DNA from: Paenibacillus solani
GTDB lineage: Bacteria > Bacillota > Bacilli > Paenibacillales > Paenibacillaceae
Assembly: GCF_001277345.1 (NCBI RefSeq)
Contig: NZ_LIUT01000001.1
Span: 1,876,423 to 1,940,422 of the forward strand
Reading direction: 5' to 3'
DNA length: 64,000 bases
The position numbers were made by a program, and so were the translations under genes. The notes under the pieces are model-generated. The model was not told the origin of the DNA. It was given only the letters and a program-made list of their open reading frames with translations, and made no database searches. This document shows, piece after piece, positions 28,463 to 37,131 of the stretch (the first letter of the stretch is position 1; each line of letters begins with the position of its first letter).

Positions 28463-28577
28463 GTTTCTGACCCCTCGTTTCATTTTCAAGGCATAGATTA
28501 GCTCAGGTGCAATTCTTCACGCGATGTCAACTTCTCGCTCCTATACACTCTATGTTGATATATATAATTATTCTAAC

Positions 28578-28589
28578 ACAATATATTGT
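28578..28589 (-). promoter_or_regulatory. Palindrome upstream of CBASS operon
   Basis: ACAATATATTGT, extended to ACACAATATATTGTATA, lies about 115 bases before the cyclase start in a very AT-rich promoter region. It could be an operator. No CBASS regulator gene (such as CapW/CapH) is adjacent. Confidence 0.3.
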
Positions 28590-28772
28590 ATACACAAACC
28601 TTATACGTTAAGATTTTTTTCTGTCGAAGGGTTTTCGTAAATTCGATGAAATACTATATAGAACTTCGGAGGATAGAACAGGCAGCTAATCTAGCGCACA
28701 AACTAAGAGCTTAATTGCTAAAAGATCGGGATTATCACACTGCCGGATGTTCAACCTATTTCATAAATATAA

Positions 28773-28795
28773 AAAGTCGCATATTATGCGACTTT
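28773..28795. terminator. Small hairpin, possible terminator
   Basis: Arms AAAGTCGCATA / TATGCGACTTT with a one-base centre, following the leftward gene fragment at 28855-29264. Confidence 0.6.
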
Positions 28796-28854
28796 AGCTG
28801 TGAGATTACGAAGAGGTATCAAGTAGAATAAGAAGTTCTATCATGTATGCCGAA

Positions 28855-29264
28855 TTACATTCGAAGCTCCCGATAGTCTTCTCTACCTTCAGTAGCCTCG
28901 TCAATAATATACTCGGTAAACCGGATTCTTTCAAAACAAGTACGTAACAAGTAATACTGGATGCCGAAATGATAACGATATGAACTAGGGTTGTAATGTT
29001 CAAGATTATTATCTGTCGGGTATCTGTAACGCGAAGAAGATCCATCTACTGCATTAACCAATTTAATATAGAAATCAATTTGCTCTGGATGAGGAATCGG
29101 GAAAAAATTCATTGGTCCTTCTGCATGCTTATCTTGAGAACCATTCCAAAGTTCAAGCAGATTGTGTTTCTTTGTACTTATTAGCTCTATAGCATCATCG
29201 TATTTTAAACATCGTGTACAGAGCTTTTTTAAAGATAATTCGATAGATTCACATGGGTTGTGTC
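28855..29264 (-). pseudogene. Unidentified gene, 3' fragment
   Basis: An open minus-strand frame runs from about 29264 to the stop at 28855. It encodes roughly 135 protein-like residues (KKLCTRCLKYDDAIEL, NLLELWNGSQDKHAEG, NFFPIPHPEQIDFYIKL, LLRTCFERIRFTEYI) with no start codon in its first half. An ATG only occurs at MNFFPIP, inside the conserved-looking part and without a ribosome site. The 5' end is lost next to the mosaic repeat that begins at about 29313. Family not recognised. Confidence 0.5.
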
Positions 29265-29312
29265 ACAAACCAACATTATCGCTTGTCCCTCGCTTAAGAG
29301 CTTTAGATCAAA

Positions 29313-29505
29313 TGCCCGTTAGTTTAATAAAAAGGCAGTCTGCTGTTGTTCATGAAACCATATCGCGAATGTAACAATGTTCTTGTCATCTGTCGGGAAT
29401 GTTATCAAGTTCTTGTCATTGTGGTTTGACAAGAACTTGATAACATAAATAAAAAAACCGCTTAATAAGCGGCTTCAAATGTTAACATGTTTTTGTCACC
29501 CTACA
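29313..29505. repeat. Mosaic hairpin repeat, type A, copy 1
   Basis: It starts with TGCCCGTTAG and contains TGTCGGG (29391-29397), hairpin 1 with perfect 17-base arms (29402-29418 and 29427-29443; core AAGTTCTTGTC), hairpin 2 (CCGCTT / AAGCGG, 29458-29472) and the right end CCCTACA, a variant of CCCGACA. The neighbouring gene's TAA stop (29506-29508) directly abuts the right end. Confidence 0.85.
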
Positions 29506-30264
29506 TTATTTTCTTACGGCTTCAAATGTAAAGATTTGACTCGCATTTGATGGTTGCTCCATATATTTATAATTAGCTGAACATGTGATATCAGTAAAGC
29601 CTATACTTTCTAAAATAAGTTTGAATTCTTCAATACCATACCAACGCATGGCGAATTTTTGCAATTCAGTTCCAATCAACGTTCCATTTCGCCACTTCTC
29701 ATATTTTATATAGGATACCGTTATTTGATTAAGCCAATCCATTTCAATACACTTGCTTTCCATCGTAATCCCATCCCCACTTGGTAGAGAAAGAGTTGAA
29801 GTGGATATCACACCTGGTTTCCAACCATGAGGTAATTCAAGGTCAACAATTAAACGCCCCCCTGAAACCAAGTGCTTATAAAAACATTTTAATGCGGCTA
29901 AAGAATCTTCTCGATTTTCAATCAAACAAAAAGAACCAGTAGGAATAATAATCGCCTCATAATTTGACGGCAAAGAAAATCCCTTTAAATTTTCTTCATA
30001 CAAATTCGGATGATACCCCCGTTCTTCGCAACGTTTTCGACAAGAATTTAACATTTCAGGAGAATAATCGATCCCATCAACGATATATCCTGCCTCTAGT
30101 AATGGAATAATAAATCGACCTGACCCAACTGCAGCTTCTAGAACTCGCCCTTTGCATGTTTTTAATCGTTCTAGGTAGTATTCAATATCACCGTCAATTG
30201 AATATCCCACTGGTTTGGTAAAATCATAAACCTCCGTACATAATGCGCCATAATAACTAAACAT
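29506..30264 (-). CDS. Class I SAM-dependent methyltransferase
   Basis: The 252-residue protein has SAM-binding motif I (VLEAAVGSGRFIIPLLEAGY, about 36-55), motif II region VDGIDYSPEML, and a Pro/Gly strand IIIPTGSFCLIENREDSL. The substrate is unknown; small-molecule or antibiotic methylation is possible. It lies 23 bases downstream of an AraC-type regulator on the same strand, so the two probably form an operon. ATATCGGAGGG precedes the ATG. The stop codon touches the mosaic repeat. Confidence 0.88.
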   Translation of the reverse strand: MFSYYGALCTEVYDFTKPVGYSIDGDIEYYLERLKTCKGRVLEAAVGSGRFIIPLLEAGYIVDGIDYSPEMLNSCRKRCEERGYHPNLYEENLKGFSLPSNYEAIIIPTGSFCLIENREDSLAALKCFYKHLVSGGRLIVDLELPHGWKPGVISTSTLSLPSGDGITMESKCIEMDWLNQITVSYIKYEKWRNGTLIGTELQKFAMRWYGIEEFKLILESIGFTDITCSANYKYMEQPSNASQIFTFEAVRK

Positions 30265-30287
30265 TTTATTCCCTCCGATATTAAAAC

Positions 30288-31181
30288 TTATGATTTCTTT
30301 TTAATTGGTATATAAATTTCCATTACTGCATTTTCTAAACCATGACAACGTTCATCGTAAAATTCAAAGTCTATTTTTGTTTCATCAAAAACATATTCAC
30401 TGTTTTGAAACCATTCTTCAAAAATATATTTCCATGTTGCCTTTACTGCATCTGATAATGGGTCTTCATTGTAGGTTGCTGCTGTTGCAACATTGTCAAC
30501 AGGTGGAGTTGTGAAAACGGCATATTCTGCTTCTGGAACATCAAATGTCATCATATCCGTCGTTACCTTTGAAAAATCATCTACAATGAGGCCGAACAAA
30601 TATTTGACATTACTTTCGTCAGATGAAGATACGCAAATCCCAACTTCTCCATGCTTTGGTGGATTCAATTGCTCATACATTTTGCTCTCTAAATTTTCAC
30701 CAGTATAAGTATCCCAATATGCAGCAATATCTTTCATATACCCATTTGAGATATTCGTTTCGATCCCATAACCAGCAACCTTAAAAGCAGATTTTTTAGT
30801 AAAGGTAGGAATCATGTTAAAACCTTCAATCTTTATTATATTTTTGCTTGTACTCAAGCTATTGTTTCTTGCAATATAAATAGTTGGACTGTAACCAAAT
30901 TCTTTCCGAAACGCTTTTGAAAATCCACTTGCTGTTTTAAAACCAAAATCAAAAGCAATGTCAATGATTTTTCTGTTTGATAGAAGTTCTTCTCTAGCTT
31001 GAATCAATCTTTTTTTACGAACAAAATCCATAAGTGATGTTCCCTGCAACAAACTGAAAACTCTGCAAAAGTGGAAAACAGAATATCCGACATGCTCTGC
31101 AATTTCATTTGCGCTAAGTTCTTTCTTGATGTGCATTTCAATATATTTGATACTACGATTAATGTCATCATTATAATTCAA
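30288..31181 (-). CDS. AraC-family regulator with GyrI-like effector domain
   Basis: This 297-residue protein has two N-terminal helix-turn-helix motifs (SANEIAEHVGYSVFHFCRVF and IIDIAFDFGFKTASGFSKAF) and a C-terminal effector-binding domain (TFTKKSAFKVAGYG onward, ending AVMEIYIPIKKKS). It has the same two-domain build as the regulator at 9859-10755. The start is probably TTG at 31181 (LNYNDDINR) after GGTAGG; no closer ATG has a ribosome site. It likely controls the methyltransferase gene downstream. Confidence 0.88.
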   Translation of the reverse strand: MNYNDDINRSIKYIEMHIKKELSANEIAEHVGYSVFHFCRVFSLLQGTSLMDFVRKKRLIQAREELLSNRKIIDIAFDFGFKTASGFSKAFRKEFGYSPTIYIARNNSLSTSKNIIKIEGFNMIPTFTKKSAFKVAGYGIETNISNGYMKDIAAYWDTYTGENLESKMYEQLNPPKHGEVGICVSSSDESNVKYLFGLIVDDFSKVTTDMMTFDVPEAEYAVFTTPPVDNVATAATYNEDPLSDAVKATWKYIFEEWFQNSEYVFDETKIDFEFYDERCHGLENAVMEIYIPIKKKS

Positions 31182-31409
31182 TGTACCAACCTACCCTCTT
31201 CTGTATGACGAATTTATTATAACAATTTGTAAAATGAGATGCTGTTCCGTTTTTGCTAATATACTGTTTACATTTTTGTTTCTTTAGATATTGAAGAATC
31301 GCTCTAGTTCGTTCAAGTCTGCTCCATTTGATTTAAACAATTGTGTCACGTAAGCTGAAACTTTTTTGAGATACAATTACATTCCATTAGGTATTGCATT
31401 GCGTTTAAC

Positions 31410-31560
31410 TGCCCGTCAGTTTAATAAAAGAGCGTCTAATCATCTTTATTAGACATCGTCGATGAGATCATATCAGGAATGATACTATGTTCTTGTCATC
31501 TGTCGGGAATGTTATCAAGTTCTTGTCATTGTATTTTGACAAGAACTTGATAACATAAAT
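31410..31560. repeat. Mosaic hairpin repeat, type A, copy 2 (right end missing)
   Basis: TGCCCGTCAG start, TGTCGGG and hairpin 1 (31512-31528 / 31537-31553) are present. The element breaks off after ATAACATAAAT and is replaced by a tandem array of ACTT (31561-31582). Hairpin 2 and the right end are absent. Confidence 0.85.
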
Positions 31561-31582
31561 ACTTACTTACTTACTTACTTAC
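31561..31582. repeat. ACTT tandem repeat
   Basis: Five complete ACTT units plus AC follow directly on the truncated mosaic repeat and precede the stop of the small gene at 31588. Confidence 0.9.
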
Positions 31583-31587
31583 AACAA

Positions 31588-31821
31588 TTATTTGAAGTTA
31601 GTTCTTCCATCCGTTAACCAATGACCCATCTTATATTGTAAAATCATAGCCTGTAACTTGCTTATTTGACGTATCTCCAGTGGGTGTTTAAGATTTGAGT
31701 ATGTTCCCAAACTGAGAAAGAAGCTAATCGCCTGTGGCATGTACGTTTTACTCATATCTGTGCGAACTTTTCCCCAACCGTCTTGATAATCGTTGGAGAT
31801 AACCGCAAGTCTGAACGACAT
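31588..31821 (-). CDS. Small protein, 77 residues, unknown
   Basis: AAAGGGAGTAAGGAG directly precedes the ATG at 31821. The product MSFRLAVISNDYQDGWG to HWLTDGRTNFK is neutral and has no clear membrane segment. I do not recognise it. The good ribosome site, and a position in the same minus-strand series as its neighbours, support it; isolation between repeats leaves doubt. Confidence 0.45.
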   Translation of the reverse strand: MSFRLAVISNDYQDGWGKVRTDMSKTYMPQAISFFLSLGTYSNLKHPLEIRQISKLQAMILQYKMGHWLTDGRTNFK

Positions 31822-32007
31822 CTCCTTACTCCCTTTGGTGTCGACGCTCCTTCAAGTTATTAGGGCTTTCTCTAAGCAGAACTGCTTAACCCCGGCCCAT
31901 CGGAAGTGCTTGGCAAGGCTCTTCACTTCTAAAGTCCCCAACCATTCCCCAAAATTGAGTAGTCATTTTTTTGTTCACATCTCCCTTTCGTTTTTATCCT
32001 AGTATAC

Positions 32008-32241
32008 TCATAGAAAGTTAAATCGCTCGTGACATATGGATTTTTTTCGATCCGCAACAGAGCTCCCTCCATGGCACTCCTCAAAAGTAAAATCAGAGAG
32101 GTTTAAACCCTTAAACGAATCTTTCACGATACAAAATCTTTTATATTCCACGCCGATATATTTAAAAGCTCCGTTCCGGTAACGTGCATATCTTTTTCCT
32201 ACATTAACCCTGCCTGTTAGTGAATAAAGGTAGGCGATCAT
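32008..32241 (-). CDS. Small basic protein, 77 residues, unknown
   Basis: AAAGGAGG lies 11-12 bases before the ATG at 32241, a wide spacing. The sequence MIAYLYSLTGRVNVGKRYARYRNGAFKY is basic, with Tyr/Arg-rich strands, and ends CHERFNFL. Codons 7-13 coincide with a variant of the repeat-border motif (CCTGTTAG on the plus strand at 32208-32215), so the gene start may have been altered by a repeat joint. Family not recognised. Confidence 0.4.
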   Translation of the reverse strand: MIAYLYSLTGRVNVGKRYARYRNGAFKYIGVEYKRFCIVKDSFKGLNLSDFTFEECHGGSSVADRKKSICHERFNFL

Positions 32242-32484
32242 TTTGATCGGCTGCCTCCTTTGGTTTTATTGATCTATCGTTCCCAGTTAGTTTAGTGAAC
32301 CTCAATTATGCGGTCTCACTTTTAGTATATAAAGATACTTTTTTCCGTTCAACTATGGGAGGATACAAACTAGGAGCACGAGCCGAAGTTCTTCGATGTT
32401 TGTAATTATACATGTATGAGTGATCCGGTAGGACGTCCAATTTTTTTTGAAAATATCCCAACCTTTATTTCGCCTGGCACACTA

Positions 32485-32490
32485 TATAAT
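32485..32490 (+). promoter_or_regulatory. Possible -10 element of the sigma-factor gene
   Basis: TATAAT at 32485-32490 with TTTATT 15 bases upstream; the ribosome site TATGGAGG follows at 32513-32520. The frame open from 32416 therefore probably overlaps the promoter rather than coding. Confidence 0.35.
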
Positions 32491-32526
32491 TGTCAGGAAT
32501 TACAAATGCAACTATGGAGGCAAAAA

Positions 32527-34173
32527 ATGGATTCAATTGGGAAGAACGGAAAAGAAGCGGCGGAAGCGATTCGGAGCTATGTCAAACCGATTTTCGGTTT
32601 TGCGTTAAACCGGGTCAAGCAGCGGGCCGAGGCGGAGGATCTGGCTCAGGAGATTATGCTGCAGTTGTTGAAATCCTTCTCCGGGGTGCGGGACATTAGA
32701 TGCCTTGAGGCTTACGTTTGGACGGTTGCCCGATACACTTGGGTGAATTGGTTGAAAAAGCGTGCGAACGCTCCCCAAGCGATCGAAATCAACGGCATGT
32801 CCGAACTGTCGGCCGCCCCTTCCCGGGAGCCGCTTGACCGGCTGCTGGTAACCGAAGCTTACCGCGAGCTGCGCCGAGAAGTCGCGTTTCTGTCCGACAT
32901 CCATCGCCGGATCGTGGTCATGCATTACTACGACGAGCTTAAAATCGGCGATATCGCGATTGCTCTGAACATTCCTGTCAACACGGTGAAGTGGCATTTG
33001 AGCGAGGCCAAAAAGGAGTTACGGAAAGGGATGAAACGTATGCGTGCAACAGGAACTTTAAGTGTCAATCCGGTCAGCATGGGGGAAATGGGCCATTCCG
33101 GTTCGGCCGGCAGACTGGGCGAAACCAACGATTTTCTTGGACGCGCCTTGGCGCAAAATATCGTTTACGCGGCTTATCACAAGGCGCGTACCGTACATCA
33201 AATCGCGGAGGAGCTCGGAATGCCGCCGTCTTTGCTGGAAGGCGAAGTCCGGCACCTGGCCGATTACAATTTTCTCATCCAAACCTCTCCCGGCAAATAT
33301 CAAAGCAATACCATCGTCTGGGACCTCTTCGAGTTGGCCATAGCCGGTCATCAATTCTGGCAAGATTGCGCCGCCGAAGTGGCTGATGTTCATTTCGACG
33401 CGTTAATGGAAGTTCGCAGGCAAGTCGAGGATAGCGGAGTGTACGTTCCGGACGGAGACTATAACTTCCTGCTCTGGACCTTGCTGCCCAAGAACGTCGA
33501 GGAGCAATCTTGGCGGAGCATGCCGGCGGGCGACAACTTCGATGCGGTCGCACCAATGCGAAAGGACGGAGGTCAGTATATTGCCTATGCGGCGTTGAAC
33601 CGGAGCCGCAATGCCGATCCGGGTTTTGATTTGAGTAGTTACGTCACCTTCGGTCCGTCGCTCCGCTACGTCGAAGACACTCCCTTATACTTGTGGCAAT
33701 TCAATACGTACTGGAGTGACCGCCAGGTGGATTGGCGTTTCCTGGAATACCGGAATGTCGAGATTTGTCATGCGTTCCAACAAGGGGAACTGCCCGACAA
33801 CGAAGAGAACAGCGAGCAATATTCGTTCCTGCTGGAGAAGGGGTACATCCGCAAAACGGAGGAGGGGTACAAGTTCAATGCGGTTTGGATCGACTCTCCG
33901 CAAACGTTGGATCGGTTGAACAAGGCAATGCCGGATTTGTCCGCTCTGTATGCGCCTGCTGTCGGCAAGCTCTACGATAAAATGCTCAAGCTGTTCCTGC
34001 AAAATCAGCCGAAGCATTTGGAGCCGCAGCTTGCTTACATGGTGAGAGGCAACACCGGCGGAGGCCGGCTTGTCGCTTATATTTTGAAGCATTTGATCGA
34101 TAACGGGAAGTTGAAACCGCCGTTGCCGCACCAGCAGAAGACGATTTCAACCTGGATGGGGCCGGTCAAGTAA
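32527..34173 (+). CDS. ECF-type sigma factor with large C-terminal domain
   Basis: The 548-residue protein carries sigma region 2 (about 15-85, AEAEDLAQEIMLQLLKS) and region 4 (about 125-180, IGDIAIALNIPVNTVKWHLSEAKKEL). A winged-helix-like stretch (about 230-275, ARTVHQIAEELGMPPSLLEGEVRHL) and about 270 more residues of unknown fold follow. Such long tails in Paenibacillus sigma factors are thought to sense signals directly in place of an anti-sigma factor (inference). ATG at 32527 follows TATGGAGG. The gene is visibly GC-richer than its surroundings and points opposite to most neighbours, so it may be a separate acquisition. Confidence 0.8.
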   Translation: MDSIGKNGKEAAEAIRSYVKPIFGFALNRVKQRAEAEDLAQEIMLQLLKSFSGVRDIRCLEAYVWTVARYTWVNWLKKRANAPQAIEINGMSELSAAPSREPLDRLLVTEAYRELRREVAFLSDIHRRIVVMHYYDELKIGDIAIALNIPVNTVKWHLSEAKKELRKGMKRMRATGTLSVNPVSMGEMGHSGSAGRLGETNDFLGRALAQNIVYAAYHKARTVHQIAEELGMPPSLLEGEVRHLADYNFLIQTSPGKYQSNTIVWDLFELAIAGHQFWQDCAAEVADVHFDALMEVRRQVEDSGVYVPDGDYNFLLWTLLPKNVEEQSWRSMPAGDNFDAVAPMRKDGGQYIAYAALNRSRNADPGFDLSSYVTFGPSLRYVEDTPLYLWQFNTYWSDRQVDWRFLEYRNVEICHAFQQGELPDNEENSEQYSFLLEKGYIRKTEEGYKFNAVWIDSPQTLDRLNKAMPDLSALYAPAVGKLYDKMLKLFLQNQPKHLEPQLAYMVRGNTGGGRLVAYILKHLIDNGKLKPPLPHQQKTISTWMGPVK

Positions 34174-34289
34174 GTCGGTTCGGAAATGTATACGAAGAAT
34201 GGTCGTTCCCGGGCGGTGGCCATTTTTACACAAAACTCTGTCTGTCCAACGAAGTGATTATGACATCGCTATTTCACCACTGCCCCTTG

Positions 34290-34395
34290 TCATCAGTCGG
34301 GAATGTTATCAACTTCTTGTCATTATGTTTTGACAAGAAGTTGATAACATAAATATAAAAAGCCGCTTAATTAGCGGCTTCTAATATTACTATGT
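34290..34395. repeat. Mosaic hairpin repeat, type A, copy 3 (with compensatory change)
   Basis: It contains AGTCGGG (34295-34301), hairpin 1 at 34306-34322 / 34331-34347 and hairpin 2 at 34360-34380. In hairpin 1 the core reads AACTTCTTGTC and its partner GACAAGAAGTT: both sides changed together from the family sequence, keeping perfect pairing. The right end is cut off at TATGTACG, where the RidA gene's stop codon lies. Confidence 0.88.
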
Positions 34396-34845
34396 ACGCA
34401 TCTCGCGCCCTAAGGCAAAATAACGAGATGCAAGACGGTCAAATTGATACTTTTCATATCCATAATTTGCCCTACTTGTGGTACGGTTCTCCGCGCTGTC
34501 TGTAACGGCAAGTTTTAGGGCCATCCTCTGAGGCATAAGACAGTCTGAATCAATGAACTCTGTTGTGGATGTCATTCTTGCAGGGGAATTATCCTTTTCA
34601 AAATAATCAAAAAAAACTTGTTCCATTTCGGGTAAATCCTTAATACTTTTGAGGTAGACATTAACTTTTACAAGGTATTGAAGTGGTACATCAAGTTGGT
34701 TAAGTGTGTCTTTTAAATGAGAAAAAGTATCATGTATTTGCTCAGTAAAGGTTTGTCCAAAACCTCTATGTAATCCAAGAAACACATAATCTCCTGCCGA
34801 AACAGCTGCTGAGTAGCTAAATGGTGTTAGAATCCGGTTTATCAT
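34390..34845 (-). CDS. RidA/YjgF-family protein
   Basis: This 151-residue protein has the RidA fold pattern: SAAVSAGDYVFLGLHRGFG, HLKDTLNQLDVPLQYLVKVNVYLKSIKDLPEM and PARMTSTTEFIDSDC. RidA members deaminate reactive imines/enamines. It lacks the usual C-terminal end and instead has a 35-residue unrelated tail (ENRTTSRANYGYEKYQ to REMRT) whose stop overlaps the truncated right end of mosaic repeat copy 3; the 3' end may have been changed by the repeat. AGGAGG lies 8 bases before the ATG. Confidence 0.85.
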   Translation of the reverse strand: MINRILTPFSYSAAVSAGDYVFLGLHRGFGQTFTEQIHDTFSHLKDTLNQLDVPLQYLVKVNVYLKSIKDLPEMEQVFFDYFEKDNSPARMTSTTEFIDSDCLMPQRMALKLAVTDSAENRTTSRANYGYEKYQFDRLASRYFALGREMRT

Positions 34846-34943
34846 TTCATGAACCTCCTATGTATATGCGATAACCCCTCCATATTAGAACGTATGTTCC
34901 GAATTGTAAAATGATTTATTTAACATGTATTTCCATGTCATCC

Positions 34944-35022
34944 TGCCCGTTAGCACAACGCGGCTGCCGATCATGCCGGCAGCCGCGTTTTAGTTATTTA
35001 TTATGTTATCGTGTCCCGTTAG
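34944..35022. repeat. Mosaic repeat, type C (GC-rich hairpin), copy 1
   Basis: Two CCCGTTAG motifs (34946-34953 and 35015-35022) flank a hairpin with perfect 13-base arms AACGCGGCTGCCG / CGGCAGCCGCGTT (34957-34969, 34977-34989), then TTTTAGTTATTTAT. A second copy is at 56583-56661. It could also work as the terminator for the leftward amidase gene. Confidence 0.85.
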
Positions 35023-35056
35023 TAGAACGATTTACTTCGAGCTGATACTACATCAA

Positions 35057-36532
35057 CTAGTTCAAATTTGGTGGTTGACGTAATAGTGTAGCTTGTTCAA
35101 AACTGTAGGCGATTCTGATTAGTGTTGGCTCACTAAAAGCCCTCCCTGAAAAAACTACACCAAAAGGACCCTGCGTCGAATCACCATTCGCATCAATTAT
35201 TCCTTTTGATGAATAACCTGCTGGTACCGTAATTAGAGGATACCCTAGCCGTGCAGCAATGTACATTCCATCAATGTCACCAGGTAGCATTAATGCATCT
35301 AATCTGTGTTGATCGAGTGCGTAGTCAATCCCTTCTGCTATAGCCGGATGGTTATATTCTTTTCGTTTAAGTTGATAGGTTGCTTCGTTTAGACCATTTC
35401 GTTCAGAGCGTATCAGATTGTCTTGACCAAACTTCAATGAAGATGCAGCATGCTTCTGATTATATGCAATCAATTCTTGTAGAGAATGCACGGGGAGATC
35501 CGGGTTCAACTTAGATAAGTACTGATCTAGGCCTGTTTTGAATTCGTAACAGATAACATCATTGTTCCATGGATGCAGTTCCAAATGTAAATCTACTGGA
35601 TCGATAACTGTAGCACCTTGCTCTCGTAGAACATTGATGGCGGACTCCATAATTGAAAGTCTTTCTTCATCTAAGGATTGATAGTAATGTCTAGGAATCC
35701 CGATGCGAGCATTACGTAGAGAATCCTTGTTGAGATAAGTTGTATAGTCATGATAAGTAGGATGTGGACTATTCCAAGTTGCCTGATCATTCTCATCATA
35801 TCCAACAATTACTCCGAGTAAAGTTGCTGCGTCAGCGACTGTTTTACAAATTGGTCCCGGTGTATCCTGACTTAAAGATATCGGGATAATACCGCTACGG
35901 CTTGCGAGCCCAACCGTTGGCTTAATCCCGACGAGAAAATGTTGGCTGGCCGGTCCAATAATCGAACCTGCGGTTTCTGTCCCTATTGCAGCAGCTGCCA
36001 GGTTTGCTGCTATGGCTGCAGCAGATCCTGAACTTGACCCGCTAACGAAAAGCTTGCCAGGCCCATATGGATTCAGTACATATCCACCTCTAGAACTGTA
36101 TCCGGCTGGCATACGGCTAGACATAAAATTTGACCACTCGGTCATATTTGCTTTTCCTAAGAGAACTGCGCCGGCAGCGCGGAGCTTTGTAGCTATGAAC
36201 GAATCTTCATAAGCAAACGACTCTGCCAATGCAAGTGAACCAGCGCTTGTATGCATTTGATCATGTGTATCGATGTTATCCTTTAGTAGAATTGGAATTC
36301 CGTGCAGAGGTCCCCGACTTCCGGTTGATTTTAGCTCACGGTCAAGATTCCTTGCGATCTCAATCGCATCTGGATTAATCTCTAATACAGCATTGATTAA
36401 TGGATTATACCTATGAATTCTTTCGATATATGCAAGGACAAGGGATTCAGAAGTACATTCACCCATAGCCATTGCCTTTTGAATGCTCATGAAATCTGCA
36501 TTCTGAATCCAATCATACAAGTTGGTGTTCAT
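35057..36532 (-). CDS. Amidase (amidase-signature family)
   Basis: A 491-residue hydrolase with the Ser-cis-Ser-Lys triad: Lys84 in ILLKDNID, cis-Ser167 in VSGSSSGSAAA and nucleophile Ser190 in GTETAGSI. It hydrolyses a carboxamide; the substrate is unknown (family range: GatA, peptide amidase, 6-aminohexanoate hydrolase). It has no signal peptide. The ATG at 36532 (MNTNLYDW) is preferred although GGAGGG is 12 bases upstream; the frame is open from 36580. It stands alone between type C and other repeat pieces. Confidence 0.9.
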   Translation of the reverse strand: MNTNLYDWIQNADFMSIQKAMAMGECTSESLVLAYIERIHRYNPLINAVLEINPDAIEIARNLDRELKSTGSRGPLHGIPILLKDNIDTHDQMHTSAGSLALAESFAYEDSFIATKLRAAGAVLLGKANMTEWSNFMSSRMPAGYSSRGGYVLNPYGPGKLFVSGSSSGSAAAIAANLAAAAIGTETAGSIIGPASQHFLVGIKPTVGLASRSGIIPISLSQDTPGPICKTVADAATLLGVIVGYDENDQATWNSPHPTYHDYTTYLNKDSLRNARIGIPRHYYQSLDEERLSIMESAINVLREQGATVIDPVDLHLELHPWNNDVICYEFKTGLDQYLSKLNPDLPVHSLQELIAYNQKHAASSLKFGQDNLIRSERNGLNEATYQLKRKEYNHPAIAEGIDYALDQHRLDALMLPGDIDGMYIAARLGYPLITVPAGYSSKGIIDANGDSTQGPFGVVFSGRAFSEPTLIRIAYSFEQATLLRQPPNLN

Positions 36533-36799
36533 ATAGTAAGATACCCTCCGGTACAGATGAATTTTAGAAGTATATTCCATTCAGTTGATGATGAACGGTT
36601 TGATGGGATAAATTATAAATAATTCGATAAAGTACAGTAAAGGCCATATTCGTTTATAATCAAATATTACCTAATCCTCTTGATGATATTTACTTTACTT
36701 CACCTGTTTAGCGAAATATTAAAAATCGGAAATAGATCCATGTTCTGACCCATTTGATTTTACACTTAAATAGCCATACAACTATTTCTGATAGTTGAA

Positions 36800-36862
36800 A
36801 AAGACAGCCAAAACTGGCTGTCATCAAATGTCTCTATTGAACTATCCTGCCCGTTAGTTGAG
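36800..36862. repeat. Hairpin and solo repeat-border motif
   Basis: GACAGCC / GGCTGTC (36804-36823) is a small terminator-like hairpin. It is followed at 36843-36857 by ATCCTGCCCGTTAG, the border motif of the mosaic repeats, without a hairpin body. The rest of the 36,533-37,131 interval shows no gene. Confidence 0.6.
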
Positions 36863-37131
36863 AAAACTGCAACCGTTGGCCGGCTTCCGCTGTATCGTAA
36901 TTTAGCTAAAGTATCTCCGTTAGTGCATTCACTCCCTAATCTTGTTCTTCAAATTCCATCATTAACTCCTGTGACCTTTTCATTGCTTCCGTTTTGTCTC
37001 TCGCTGGTCTTGTTATCATTTATCCGTTTGATGAAGGATGGCGTCATGAAAATTTTATTTTTAAAAATGATGTGGCTTTTTACCTCCCTTCGGTGTCTAA
37101 TTAATTGTAAGTTCAGGAGGAGGTACTACTG

